Assembly (NCBI GenBank): GCA_047630355.1
Contig: JBLHXN010000006.1
Location: 7,191 to 71,190, forward strand
DNA length: 64,000 nt
Direction of reading: 5' to 3'
Origin: JANQUM01 sp047630355
GTDB taxonomy: Bacteria > Bacteroidota > Bacteroidia > Cytophagales > Spirosomataceae
The position numbers and the translations under genes were made by a program. Within the stretch, counting starts at the first letter, position 1. Each line of letters starts with the position of its first letter. Under the pieces are notes generated by a model, which saw only the letters and a program-made list of their open reading frames with translations, was not told the origin of the DNA and ran no database searches. Below, one piece after another: positions 18,832 through 26,633 of the stretch.

Positions 18832-19707
18832 TTATTCAACTTCTGTTTCGATGGCGATTGAAAATTTAACGCCGGATTCAATGGTTTTGTATGTCGATTT
18901 TTGGGTTAAATCAGTCGATTCATCCTCGCTATCTGGTAGTCCCAGCCACGGCTCTACGCAGACGTAATCAGCACCTGGTTTTGCCCAAAGTGCAAGATGC
19001 GGATAATCTTTAAACCGAACCACAATTCCTTTTTTCTCACCTTTTTTACGAAGTCGGACCCAATCACAGGCGATGTTCTCAAATATCAAAGCATCTTCGT
19101 TAAATATCGTTTCCGAAAGTGGAAGTACTTTTCCATCACTTTCAATTTTGCGTTTACGATTTGATAGTAATCCCGACGCTCCCAGTGTACTTACTTGCAA
19201 ATCAAATTCAGTTGGAAATTCAACAACGTAATCAGATAACTGTATGTCTTCATTTAACGGACAAGCGTACGCCGTGTGTCCGCCACAAGCGAAGGACATC
19301 GACACAACGTCCTGATTTTCAACGATATAATTTATTACCAAACGCTTTCCGAGAAGTTTATACTCCACCGAAAACGTAAACTTATACGGGTATTGCGTTA
19401 GCGTTTTATCTGAACTTGTTAACGTAAAAATGCAAGCAGATTCACTGAGTTGTTCAAATACTAACTGTTCGTTATTCCGAATAATTCCGTGTTTGGGCAT
19501 GTCGTAATTCGCTCCGTTATAAACGATTTTGTCTTCCTTTATCTTGCCAATTGCCGGAAATAAAACGGGCGAGCTACTCCCCCAAACCGACGCGTCAATT
19601 TGCCAAATGTGTTCTTTTCCCGTCGCTTTGTCTTTCAAAGACCGAATCTCCGCCCCCACCGACTCGATGATGCAGATAAGGTATTCGTTTTCAATGGTTT
19701 GTAGCAT
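18832..19707 (-). CDS. Aldose 1-epimerase family protein (LacX-like)
   Basis: 291 residues with the galactose-mutarotase fold of the LacX-like subgroup: GAEIRSLKDKATGKEHIWQ at the N-terminus, VLFPAIGKIKEDKIVYNGANY, the MPKHGIIRN motif holding one expected catalytic His, and CGGHTAYACPL around the second. The acidic catalytic residue probably lies in CVEPWLGLPDSEDE (Glu). Mutarotation of an aldose is inferred; the true sugar is unknown, and galK at 55-56 kb may be metabolically related. A single gene between AT-rich gaps, without obvious regulation. Confidence 0.75.
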   Translation of the reverse strand: MLQTIENEYLICIIESVGAEIRSLKDKATGKEHIWQIDASVWGSSSPVLFPAIGKIKEDKIVYNGANYDMPKHGIIRNNEQLVFEQLSESACIFTLTSSDKTLTQYPYKFTFSVEYKLLGKRLVINYIVENQDVVSMSFACGGHTAYACPLNEDIQLSDYVVEFPTEFDLQVSTLGASGLLSNRKRKIESDGKVLPLSETIFNEDALIFENIACDWVRLRKKGEKKGIVVRFKDYPHLALWAKPGADYVCVEPWLGLPDSEDESTDLTQKSTYKTIESGVKFSIAIETEVE

Positions 19708-19843
19708 GTTTTTATTGGTTCTTTCTAATTCTACGGAGCATCATATAAGCACAAGTTACAAACTATCAGCACTTTCCAATACTTCTTAAATCCCAAGCCC
19801 ACAGTAGATGAAATTCAGTGGTCGGGAAAGCAGTTCACAAAAC

Positions 19844-19870
19844 GACCACACCGAAAGTTTCGGTGTGGTC
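19844..19870 (-). terminator. Perfect 13-bp hairpin after the methyltransferase pseudogene
   Basis: GACCACACCGAAA is separated by one G from its exact complement TTTCGGTGTGGTC. On the minus strand it is followed by CGTTTTGTG. It lies 37 bp after the end of the decayed methyltransferase gene and is probably its former terminator, active in either orientation. Confidence 0.55.
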
Positions 19871-19907
19871 ATCAAAATAGCTACTAAAGGTCAACCATCA
19901 TTGACAT

Positions 19908-20774
19908 TCACTCTCTCATAAAACTACAAAAAGTAAAGTTCTGCGTGATTAGCAAAGGTGTTTAATGGTCTACATTTACGCATTTTACATTTTTAAACCC
20001 TTCCTTAAATTACTCTTTCAGAGCGGTTTGAGCGTACTGTTCTATTTCAATTCCGCCGCATTTTTTGGGACCTTTTCAGAAAAAGTTCCGACAACCATGT
20101 AGCTCTGCGAATTGATATATTATTTCGCCGTTTTCAGGTATTTGCTAATTTCGCCCAAATCTGTAAGGAAATGGGAAACTGCCCGATCGTGCCAAAAGTC
20201 GAATTTTTTAGGTGGTTCAAAAGCGGTAACATCGCTAACAATCCAAGTCACTAATTTAATCTTTTCGCCGAGTCTTTTTTTCGCTCTTTCAATCGCCGAT
20301 TTAGAAATATCCAACACCGTTAAATCGGTAAAACCCAGAGCTAATAAATGGTCAACTAAAAAACTGTCACCGCCACCAGTACCAATGATTTCAGCAGACT
20401 TAGAAAAGCCAAGCCCTTTAATGAATTTTAAAGATGTTTTGGGAATTGGCTGGTACCAACTAACCTGACTTAGTTCTTTAGTCGTATAAATGGCAGGTTG
20501 AACGCACTTAAAAATTCAATTCTGAGATTCAAATCAACGAATAGTACAAGTTTACAATTATAGTTTTGTCTGAAACTAATGAATTGGTGAAAGTTTGAAT
20601 TTGGTTTTATGTTAGAATAGATGCCTCATTTTAAGGTTTTATCTAAAAAGGATTTTTCTGTAGTATCAAATAGGAACATAAGTTGCACTTTTTTAAGTAG
20701 TTTTGTTATACTTTTAAATGCGTTTCACCTGTATAAATGACCTCCCAGTGCTCTTTGTTATCGAATTTAACCAT
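19908..20774 (-). pseudogene. Class I SAM-dependent methyltransferase, broken by a MITE-like insert and stops
   Basis: When the 239-bp insert and one copy of its 8-bp duplication are removed, ATG 20774 opens MVKFDNKEHWEVIYTTKELS, then QVSWYQPIPKTSLKFIKGLG and IIGTGGGDSFLVDHLLALGF, the usual N-terminus and motif I of this family (normally IIDIGGGDS). It continues LTVLDISKSAIERAKKRL and FDFWHDRAVSHFL to TAA 20120-20122. Beyond that the rest of the family is still readable: YINSQSYMVVGTFSEK, a frame change, then CGGIEIEQYAQTALKE, a TAA, FKEGFKNVKCVNVDH, another TAA, and TQNFTFCSFMRE to TGA at 19908-19910. The reconstructed length is about 206 residues, as expected. The gene is dead several times over. 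Confidence 0.85.
20492..20730 (+). mobile_element. MITE-like element, 239 bp, with TIRs and 8-bp target duplication
   Basis: Both sides carry the direct repeat GTATAAAT (20484-20491 and 20731-20738). The ends are imperfect inverted repeats: AGGTTGAACGCACTTAAAAA at 20495-20514 and, in reverse complement, AGGTGAAACGCATTTAAAAG at 20711-20730 (16 of 20 identical). The left end has three extra bases (GGC). There is no ORF of useful length inside, so it is non-autonomous. Its excision restores the methyltransferase frame exactly, which proves insertion into a pre-existing gene. The parent transposase family is unknown. Confidence 0.8.
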
Positions 20775-20792
20775 GCGATGGGTGGGGAGAGG

Positions 20793-22211
20793 TTACTTCA
20801 ACGTACTTGGGCAAACAAAAGCCGTCGTTTCAAATAATTCCGATTTTTGAATAGCGGCAAAACCTCCCGCTACGTCAACCACTTTAATGCCTCGGGCTTT
20901 CAATATGGATGAGGCAATCATAGAGCGGTAGCCCCCAGCACAGTGAATGGTGTACGTTTTTTCGGGGTCAAGTTCTGCCATCTTTTTGTTTATAAAGTCC
21001 AACGGAAAATTCACCACGTCCGCGATATGTTCGGCTTCAAACTCGGACGGTTTACGCACATCAATGACGTTAATTTCATTGCCTGCCTTCATTCTTTCAG
21101 ATAGTTCTTCCACCGGAATGGATTCAATCTTACCCGCTTCGTTACCAGCTTTTTCCCACGCTTCGATACCGCCGTTCAAATACCCTAAAACGTTGTCATA
21201 ACCCACTCGAGATAAACGGGTGATGGTTTCTTCTTCTTTTCCATCTTCGGTAATTAATAATATTTCTTGTTTCAAATCAGGAATCAACGCCCCGACCCAA
21301 GGAGCAAAACCACCGTTTAAACCGACATTGATGGCATTATACACGTGCCCTGCGGCAAAATCCTGCGGATTACGCACGTCGAGCATTACGGCTCCGGTCT
21401 CATTTGCCGCCGCTTCAAAAGCTGCCGGACTGAGAGCTTGCGTTCCACGCTCTAAGACATCGTCAAAGCTTTCATAACCTTCTTTGTTCATCAACACGTT
21501 TTGCGGGAAATACTGCGGCGGCGGAGCCAAACCGTCGGTCACTTCGTTGATAAACTCTTCTTTGGTCATATCAACACGCAGAGCGTAGTTGAACATTTTT
21601 TGATTTCCGAGGGTATCGATCGTCTCTTTGCTCATATTTTTACCACACGCCGAACCCGCTCCGTGAGCCGGATAAACGATAACATCATCCGGCAAAGTCA
21701 TTATTTTATTACGAAGGGAATCAAACAAGTAACCCGCTAAATCATCGATGGTAATATCAGATTTTTGTGCTAAATCCGGCCTTCCTACATCACCAATAAA
21801 GAGCGTATCGCCACTGAATAATGCAGTTTCTTTCCCGTTTTCATCAAGTAATAAATAACAGGTCGATTCCATCGTATGTCCGGGCGTGTGCAACACTTTA
21901 ATCGTCACGCCTCCTAATCTAAACTCCTGTTTATCAGTTGTTATGGTAGCCTCAAAACCAGTTTTGGCGTTTGGCCCAAAAATGATGGGAGCTCCCGTTT
22001 TTTGCGATAAATCAATGTGACCTGACACGAAATCTGCATGAAAGTGAGTTTCAAAAACGTACTTTATTTTAGCGTTATTTTTCGCTGCTTTCTCGATATA
22101 AGGTTGTACTTCCCGCAATGGGTCAATAATGGCTGCTTCGCCATTTGACTCAATATAATAAGCTCCCTGAGCTAAACATCCAGTATATATTTGTTCTATT
22201 TTCGTAGTCAT
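20793..22211 (-). CDS. MBL-fold hydrolase with two rhodanese domains (persulfide dioxygenase-like)
   Basis: 472 residues. Residues 1-245 are a metallo-beta-lactamase fold with THFHADFVSGH, the HTPGHT motif, FSGDTLFIGDVGRPDL and a late His in YPAHGAGSACG, typical of ETHE1-like persulfide dioxygenases that oxidise glutathione persulfide to sulfite. Two rhodanese domains follow. The first (MLDVRNPQDFAAGHVYNAIN) has ITEDG in place of a catalytic Cys and is probably inactive. The second (VIDVRKPSEFEAEHI) has the loop CAGGYRS with the active Cys and can carry sulfane sulfur. The gene is followed on both sides by sulfur-gene remnants and lies 20 bp upstream of the methyltransferase pseudogene. Confidence 0.85.
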   Translation of the reverse strand: MTTKIEQIYTGCLAQGAYYIESNGEAAIIDPLREVQPYIEKAAKNNAKIKYVFETHFHADFVSGHIDLSQKTGAPIIFGPNAKTGFEATITTDKQEFRLGGVTIKVLHTPGHTMESTCYLLLDENGKETALFSGDTLFIGDVGRPDLAQKSDITIDDLAGYLFDSLRNKIMTLPDDVIVYPAHGAGSACGKNMSKETIDTLGNQKMFNYALRVDMTKEEFINEVTDGLAPPPQYFPQNVLMNKEGYESFDDVLERGTQALSPAAFEAAANETGAVMLDVRNPQDFAAGHVYNAINVGLNGGFAPWVGALIPDLKQEILLITEDGKEEETITRLSRVGYDNVLGYLNGGIEAWEKAGNEAGKIESIPVEELSERMKAGNEINVIDVRKPSEFEAEHIADVVNFPLDFINKKMAELDPEKTYTIHCAGGYRSMIASSILKARGIKVVDVAGGFAAIQKSELFETTAFVCPSTLK

Positions 22212-22249
22212 ATTTTTAGTTTACCTACAATAATTTGTGCGTAATAGTT

Positions 22250-22555
22250 CTAATTCAAAAACTCTTTACCGATAATATATATACTCATAAGTAGTACAAG
22301 CCAGCCAAACCCCTTTTTCAATTTCGCCCCAGAAATGAATTTAGACAAGTACGTTCCGATAAAAATTCCGGCAATTGAAAGCCCGGCAAATTGCATTAAG
22401 AAAACCCAGTCGATGGCTTGATTGGCAACATCTCCCAAAAATCCGAATAGCGATTTTGCAGCAATAATTAATAAGGAAGTAAACAACGCAAGCGAACCCC
22501 CTACTCCGGCTAAAATCCCAGTTTTAATAAAATTCCTCCTTTCAGTTTTTTTCAT
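22250..22555 (-). pseudogene. TauE/SafE sulfite-exporter fragment fused to a Tat-like leader
   Basis: About 101 residues from Met 22555. The C-terminal 75 residues (SLLIIAAKSLFGFLGDVANQ, then IDWVFLMQFAGLSIAGIFIG and KLKKGFGWLVLLMSIYIIGK) are the last third of a TauE/SafE membrane permease, which normally has about 250 residues and eight helices. The first 25 residues (MKKTERRNFIKTGILAGVGG) are a twin-arginine signal sequence (RRNFIK), which TauE proteins do not have. A deletion has apparently joined the start of a Tat-exported protein to the end of the permease. It cannot be a working exporter, although the frame is open. Confidence 0.7.
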
Positions 22556-22587
22556 TACTGACTTGATTGAATAAATATAATGCAAAA

Positions 22588-22989
22588 TCAATAGCCTGCT
22601 TTTATATAGCTATATCCTTTTTCTTGTTTAAGTACAATTTCAGCAATACCGACAGGGACAAAAATTACTCCGCTAATAATTTCGCTTTCGGTTACGTTTT
22701 TCCGCTTCATCGTATTTTGACAAACGGCAAAAACTACACTATTTTCCATCAAAGCTTGAATTTCAACTTTCACCGAGCTTTTTGCATTCATCATAAACTC
22801 AATTGCAGCACAACCTCAATTATTGCCTTCGGCCAATAGTCCAGCACGTTATTTAATTGGCGTATAAGCGACCCGTGTTCTTTGACCGCGTCGGTAGCCA
22901 TTTGAAACACGATTTTATGTTGTTGCTTTGGGGCAAAAGTGCTGAAGCTTAAAGCAATAAAAACAAGAAATAGAAAGAGGATTTTTGAA
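22588..22989 (-). pseudogene. DsrE-family protein, frameshifted
   Basis: The C-terminal piece (22588-22794) reads KSSVKVEIQALMENSVVFAV, then CQNTMKRKNVTESEIISGVI and KQEKGYSYIKAGY, which is the DsrE fold with its conserved CxNTxxR-type segment. In another frame just upstream is the expected leader and first half: ILFLFLVFIALSFSTFAPKQ, then HKIVFQMATDAVKEHGSLIR and LDYWPKAIIEVV. The two join near 22810 only after a one- or two-base correction. The usual N-terminal Met-Lys is missing because the front of this gene overlaps the end of the neighbouring cytochrome frame. The DsrE family moves sulfane sulfur; this copy is dead. Confidence 0.75.
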
Positions 22990-23939
22990 TAGGTTCAAAC
23001 GGTCCGTATCTATGCTGCTCTTCAGAATATGAATCGGCATACGGTCCAAAGGGGTGATCGAAAGGTTTACCTACAATGTTTGGCCAATCATTTATTTTAT
23101 CTTTTTCGGGGCGTATTTGAGAATTTACAAAAGCTGCCAAATCCCACGCTTCTTCGTCGGTGAGTTGCGGGCGTTCGTAGGTAGTTCCGAAGGGCATATT
23201 ATAACGCACAAATCCCGCAAATTTTGAGTTCCTAAATAGCCCTGCACCGTCATTATAAGCGTATTTCCCCCACAAAGGCGGATAGGTAAATGTTCGACCA
23301 TCGTTGGCCATCACTCCCTGACCATACGCCTGATGGCAAGACTCGCATTTCTCATTATAAATCATCTGCCCTTTTAATGGATCAGCGGCACGTTTTAAAA
23401 AAGCGATTTGGGGCATTTTTGAACCTTTGGGAGCATCTTGACCAATCCATTTTATATACGCCACTATTACCCGCATTTCACGATTAGTAGAATCTAACGC
23501 GTGGCCATTCAAACTGCGTTGCAAACAACCATTCACTCACCCAACAATATCAGTTATTTTGGCGGATCTCTTTCTAATCTGCGGATAATTTGCCGCCACA
23601 CCCAATAAATTATTTCTGTATGGCTGCGTTCCGGCTTTTAAATAACAGTTTTGGCAATTCTGCTCGCTGGTATTTTTCATCACCGAGCCATTAAAGCCGA
23701 TGTACTGAGCCGTATTTGTCAGTAACTCACGCCCGTATAAAATCTCCGCTTTGTTCGGTTCTTTTATTAAGTCGCCACTCAGACGAAGCCGTCCACGGGT
23801 TGGCCATCGGACTAACTGGCTCAACCTCCTCGGTAGTTTGTTCTACTTCATCAGTAGCTAACTCTGCTTTCCAAGAATCCGGAAAATTGAGGTACAAGAC
23901 GCCCGAAACAAAAAACAATATTACAATAACTGTAAGCAA
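22949..23939 (-). pseudogene. TsdA-like dihaem cytochrome c (thiosulfate dehydrogenase), degenerate
   Basis: Three pieces follow the order of TsdA-type cytochromes. Frame one (from 23939) gives the leader and linker MLTVIVILFFVSGVLYLNFP to PMANPWTASS. Frame two gives SGDLIKEPNKAEILYGRELL and the first haem site NCQNCYLKAGTQPY, where the CxxCH histidine is Tyr. After an in-frame TGA (23537-23539) where Trp is expected (DIVG-stop-NGCLQRSLNG), the remainder reads REMRVIVAYIKWIGQDAPKG, the second haem site CESCHQAYG, then YPPLWGKYAYNDGAGL and EEAWDLAAFVNSQIRP. The C-terminus is replaced by a hydrophobic run from the adjacent DsrE leader. Periplasmic thiosulfate oxidation to tetrathionate is the known family role; this copy is non-functional. 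Confidence 0.8.
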
Positions 23940-24158
23940 CTATATGAGCTTAACAAACTTTTTAAAAGACGAGTCAAAATGATTTTTCACGAAAATATAG
24001 CGTTTATAATCAATTCAAAGATAGCACTGCCAACTAAGGTATTTCGTGATATTTCTCACACTTAAACATTATTTTCAAAAATAAATCGTTTTTCCCGCAA
24101 GTTTTAGAAGCCGTTCGCACCTAACGGTACATAACAATAAACGTGATACAATATTTTT

Positions 24159-24905
24159 ATGAAAATTAAATCGAATCTCCTACCAATACTTTCGGCCTTG
24201 TGTTTTTTATTCGTCTCGTGCGAATCTGACACTATGGAAACCGAAGAAGTTAGCAATGCAACCCTCAGTTCGGCCTTTGTCGAGTTTGACCAAAATAATA
24301 CTGATATATACCTCGACGGCTCAAACGTTGTAATCGAAACTAACGGTTTGCCCAATCATACGACACCTTACTGGGGAACTGGCAACGCCTTATATGTAGC
24401 TCCTCAGGATGGCTTTTCAGCAACACCAAGTTTAATAACGGGCTTCAACGGGTCGGCTACCTTAATGGTTTCAGCAAGCCCTAAAAAGGCAAGTTCTCCC
24501 TCTAACACTTCGTTAGGTGCGATCGGAATAGCAATTAGCGGTGCGGCAATATATAATGATTCAGAAGGAAACGGACCACTGAGCGGTGCAGCAGTATCGT
24601 TAGATTATACAGGTGCTCACATTGGACCGTCGGCATACCACTACCACACTGAGCCGTACGCCTGGACTAACAATGACGATAAGTTAGTTGGTATCATTGC
24701 GGATGGTTTCTTCATTTACGGCAGAAAATGCAATTCAACCGGTGCAACCGCGACAGGTTTAGATGCTTCCAACGGGCATACTACAACTACACAATATTCT
24801 ACCGAGGCAACTTACCATTACCACATCGATAATGATCTATACATCAATAAATACTATGTCATTTTTCCGGGACAGTATCAAGGTACACCAAGCTCTATTC
24901 GCTAA
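24159..24905 (+). CDS. YHYH-domain lipoprotein
   Basis: 248 residues with a lipoprotein leader ending LCFLFVSCES (lipobox Cys at about residue 21). The YHYH domain shows NGLPNHTTPYWG near the N-terminus, GAIGIAISGAAIYNDSEGNG in the middle, and the two name-giving motifs SAYHYHTEPY and ATYHYHID. Length agrees with the family, whose biochemical role is unknown; His-rich motifs suggest metal binding. It is the first gene of a four-gene plus-strand cluster with a MORN-repeat lipoprotein, an SCO1-like protein and an EF-hand lipoprotein. Its 3' end overlaps the start chosen for the next gene by 50 bp. Confidence 0.85.
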   Translation: MKIKSNLLPILSALCFLFVSCESDTMETEEVSNATLSSAFVEFDQNNTDIYLDGSNVVIETNGLPNHTTPYWGTGNALYVAPQDGFSATPSLITGFNGSATLMVSASPKKASSPSNTSLGAIGIAISGAAIYNDSEGNGPLSGAAVSLDYTGAHIGPSAYHYHTEPYAWTNNDDKLVGIIADGFFIYGRKCNSTGATATGLDASNGHTTTTQYSTEATYHYHIDNDLYINKYYVIFPGQYQGTPSSIR

Positions 24906-25470
24906 AGTTGTACTTCTACTCCTTGTCGGAAATACGCTATTGAGTTGCCAAAATGGCAATTCAATAGTTATAGACCATGAAGAGTACCCAAAAGAGCAAC
25001 TCGAGTTAAAACCTTTGGAAGGAAAATGGTACGCCAGTAATAAGCCCCTTAATGGTTTCGCGGTAACATATTTCCCAAACGGAAAGCTATCAGAAAAAAC
25101 TGGTTTTCACGAAGGAAAACGACAGGGCATTTCACAAAACTGGTACGAAAACGGGCAACTTCGCTATGAAGTTTTCTATCAAAAAAACCGTAAACATGGA
25201 ATAACAAAAAACTGGAATCCCGAAGGTACATTGATTAGCGAGTCAAATTTCGTCGATGGCGTTGTGCACGGAGTACAAACCCAGTGGTATCCGAGTGGAA
25301 AAATTTTCAAACGAATGAATATCGTAAACGGTATAGAAGAAGGCTTGCAACAAACCTGGTGGGAGAACGGTAAACTCTACGTCAATTACGAAGCCAAAAA
25401 TGGACGAATATTTGGCTTAAAACGCTCTGCACTTTGCTACGAATTAAAAAATGAAGTAGTGCAGAAGTAA
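24856..25470 (+). CDS. MORN-repeat (YwqK-like) lipoprotein
   Basis: About 204 residues from ATG 24856, chosen because it precedes a lipoprotein leader (FAKVVLLLLVGNTLLSCQNG). The longer frame from 24763 lies wholly inside the YHYH gene. The mature protein is a row of MORN-like repeats (NGFAVTYFPNGKLSEKTGFH, then ISQNWYENGQLRYEVFY, THGITKNWNPEGTLISESNF-type repeats, VQTQWYPSGKIFKRMNIVNG, LQQTWWENGKLYVNY), as in YwqK-family proteins that are often labelled antitoxin. Here the lipoprotein leader and neighbours suggest an envelope role, not a toxin partner (inference). It probably stays translationally coupled to the YHYH gene. Confidence 0.75.
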   Translation: MSFFRDSIKVHQALFAKVVLLLLVGNTLLSCQNGNSIVIDHEEYPKEQLELKPLEGKWYASNKPLNGFAVTYFPNGKLSEKTGFHEGKRQGISQNWYENGQLRYEVFYQKNRKHGITKNWNPEGTLISESNFVDGVVHGVQTQWYPSGKIFKRMNIVNGIEEGLQQTWWENGKLYVNYEAKNGRIFGLKRSALCYELKNEVVQK

Positions 25471-25539
25471 TGAAAAGCAAAAGAAGAAATGTTGAAATCT
25501 GCGAAAATCACCAAAATCTGCGGGAGAAAAAACATAACT

Positions 25540-26214
25540 ATGAATCAAAATAGAGCAACGTGTTTAATGCTATTTATTGCTCAAATTCTACTTTTTTCCT
25601 GCTCACAGCAAAAAGAAACGGCAAACGAAGTTGAAAGTCGTGTAGAAAATTTACCATTTTTCAACGAAGCCTCTTTTCTTCCAAAATGGATAATTCCTGA
25701 AAGCGATTCACTCAACAACTTTCACAAAATTCCAGATTTTAATTTAATAAATCAGGAAGGAGATTCGGTTTCCCAGAAAAGCCTTGAAGGTAAAATCTAC
25801 GTCGCTAATTTCTTCTTCACGAGTTGCCCGGGAATTTGTCCTCAGATGACTTCCAATATGCACATTTTGCAAGATGAGTTTTTAGACGATGATTCAGTCA
25901 TGCTGATTTCGCATTCCGTCACTCCTAACCGTGACGACGTAGCAAAGCTAAAAGGATACGCCGAAAAACGAGACATCAACAGCAAACGCTGGTATTTACT
26001 GACCGGAGATCGGGAACAGATTTACAACTTGGGAAGAAACGCCTATTTCATCGAGGAAAACATGGGTATTGAAAAAACAGTCGATGATTTTCTGCACACC
26101 GAGAATTTCGTACTCGTCGATAAGAACAAACACATTCGGGGCATTTATAATGGTTTGAATAAAACCTCCGTACAGCAATTAACTACTGATATTAAAACAC
26201 TAAAAACAGAATGA
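25540..26214 (+). CDS. SCO1/SenC-family copper-binding protein
   Basis: About 224 residues from ATG 25540 (MNQNRATCLMLFIAQILLFS), giving a lipoprotein leader with Cys in FSCSQQ; the frame from 25489 adds 17 residues before the leader. The thioredoxin-like domain has FFFTSCPGICPQM with the CxxxC copper motif, and the distal conserved His in LHTENFVLVDK. SCO proteins deliver copper to, or keep reduced, the CuA centre of cytochrome oxidase in the periplasm. The last four bases overlap the EF-hand gene (ATGA), so the two are translationally coupled. Confidence 0.85.
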   Translation: MNQNRATCLMLFIAQILLFSCSQQKETANEVESRVENLPFFNEASFLPKWIIPESDSLNNFHKIPDFNLINQEGDSVSQKSLEGKIYVANFFFTSCPGICPQMTSNMHILQDEFLDDDSVMLISHSVTPNRDDVAKLKGYAEKRDINSKRWYLLTGDREQIYNLGRNAYFIEENMGIEKTVDDFLHTENFVLVDKNKHIRGIYNGLNKTSVQQLTTDIKTLKTE

Positions 26215-26510
26215 AAAAACTAATAATCACCGCACTTAGCTTTCTTGCACTAAACTTTGCAGCTAGTAGTTGTGGGAACAAAAAAGCCAAGCCGCAAGTA
26301 GAGCGTTTATTTACCCAAATGGATGTCAATAAAGGTGGGGAATTATCTAAAAACGAGGTGAAAGGGCCTCTTCTCGACGACTTCCTGAGAATCGACGCCA
26401 ACTCAAATGGCTTTCTGACAGAAGAAGAGGTAGCCGCAGCGGCTCCTCGTAACGGAAATGGCCAAGGCCGACCACCAAGCGGTCAAGAAGGACCTCCGAA
26501 CAAACGATAA
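26211..26510 (+). CDS. Small EF-hand lipoprotein
   Basis: 99 residues with a leader ending FAASSCGNK (lipobox Cys). Two calcium-binding-like loops follow: DVNKGGELSKNEV and DANSNGFLTEEEV, in the spacing expected for a paired EF-hand. The tail is Pro/Gly/Asn/Arg-rich and probably disordered. It overlaps the SCO gene by four bases and closes the cluster. Calcium or another divalent metal ligand is inferred; the partner is unknown. Confidence 0.8.
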   Translation: MKKLIITALSFLALNFAASSCGNKKAKPQVERLFTQMDVNKGGELSKNEVKGPLLDDFLRIDANSNGFLTEEEVAAAAPRNGNGQGRPPSGQEGPPNKR

Positions 26511-26520
26511 GGATTATAAA

Positions 26521-26562
26521 TTAACCAAAAAGTGCACATTTGTTTGTGCACTTTTTGGTTAA
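26521..26562. terminator. Bidirectional terminator, 18-bp perfect stem
   Basis: TTAACCAAAAAGTGCACA (26521-26538) pairs exactly with TGTGCACTTTTTGGTTAA (26545-26562) around a 6-nt loop. It lies between the end of the EF-hand gene (plus) and the end of purL (minus). A/T runs within both arms make it suitable for termination in both directions. Confidence 0.75.
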
Positions 26563-26633
26563 TTCCGCACAAGTATACGTGCAGAAATTATAGCACTCTC
26601 CCCTTCTCAGAGGGGACACTGACAAAACGAAGT

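Noticed and set aside
23537..23539. Selenocysteine at the TGA in the TsdA-like gene
   Set aside because: Homologues have Trp at this place, the haem motif upstream is also damaged, and a further frameshift is present, so simple decay is the better explanation.
24763..24855. Upstream start for the MORN-repeat lipoprotein
   Set aside because: This part lies entirely inside the YHYH gene in another frame, and the lipoprotein leader only works from Met 24856.
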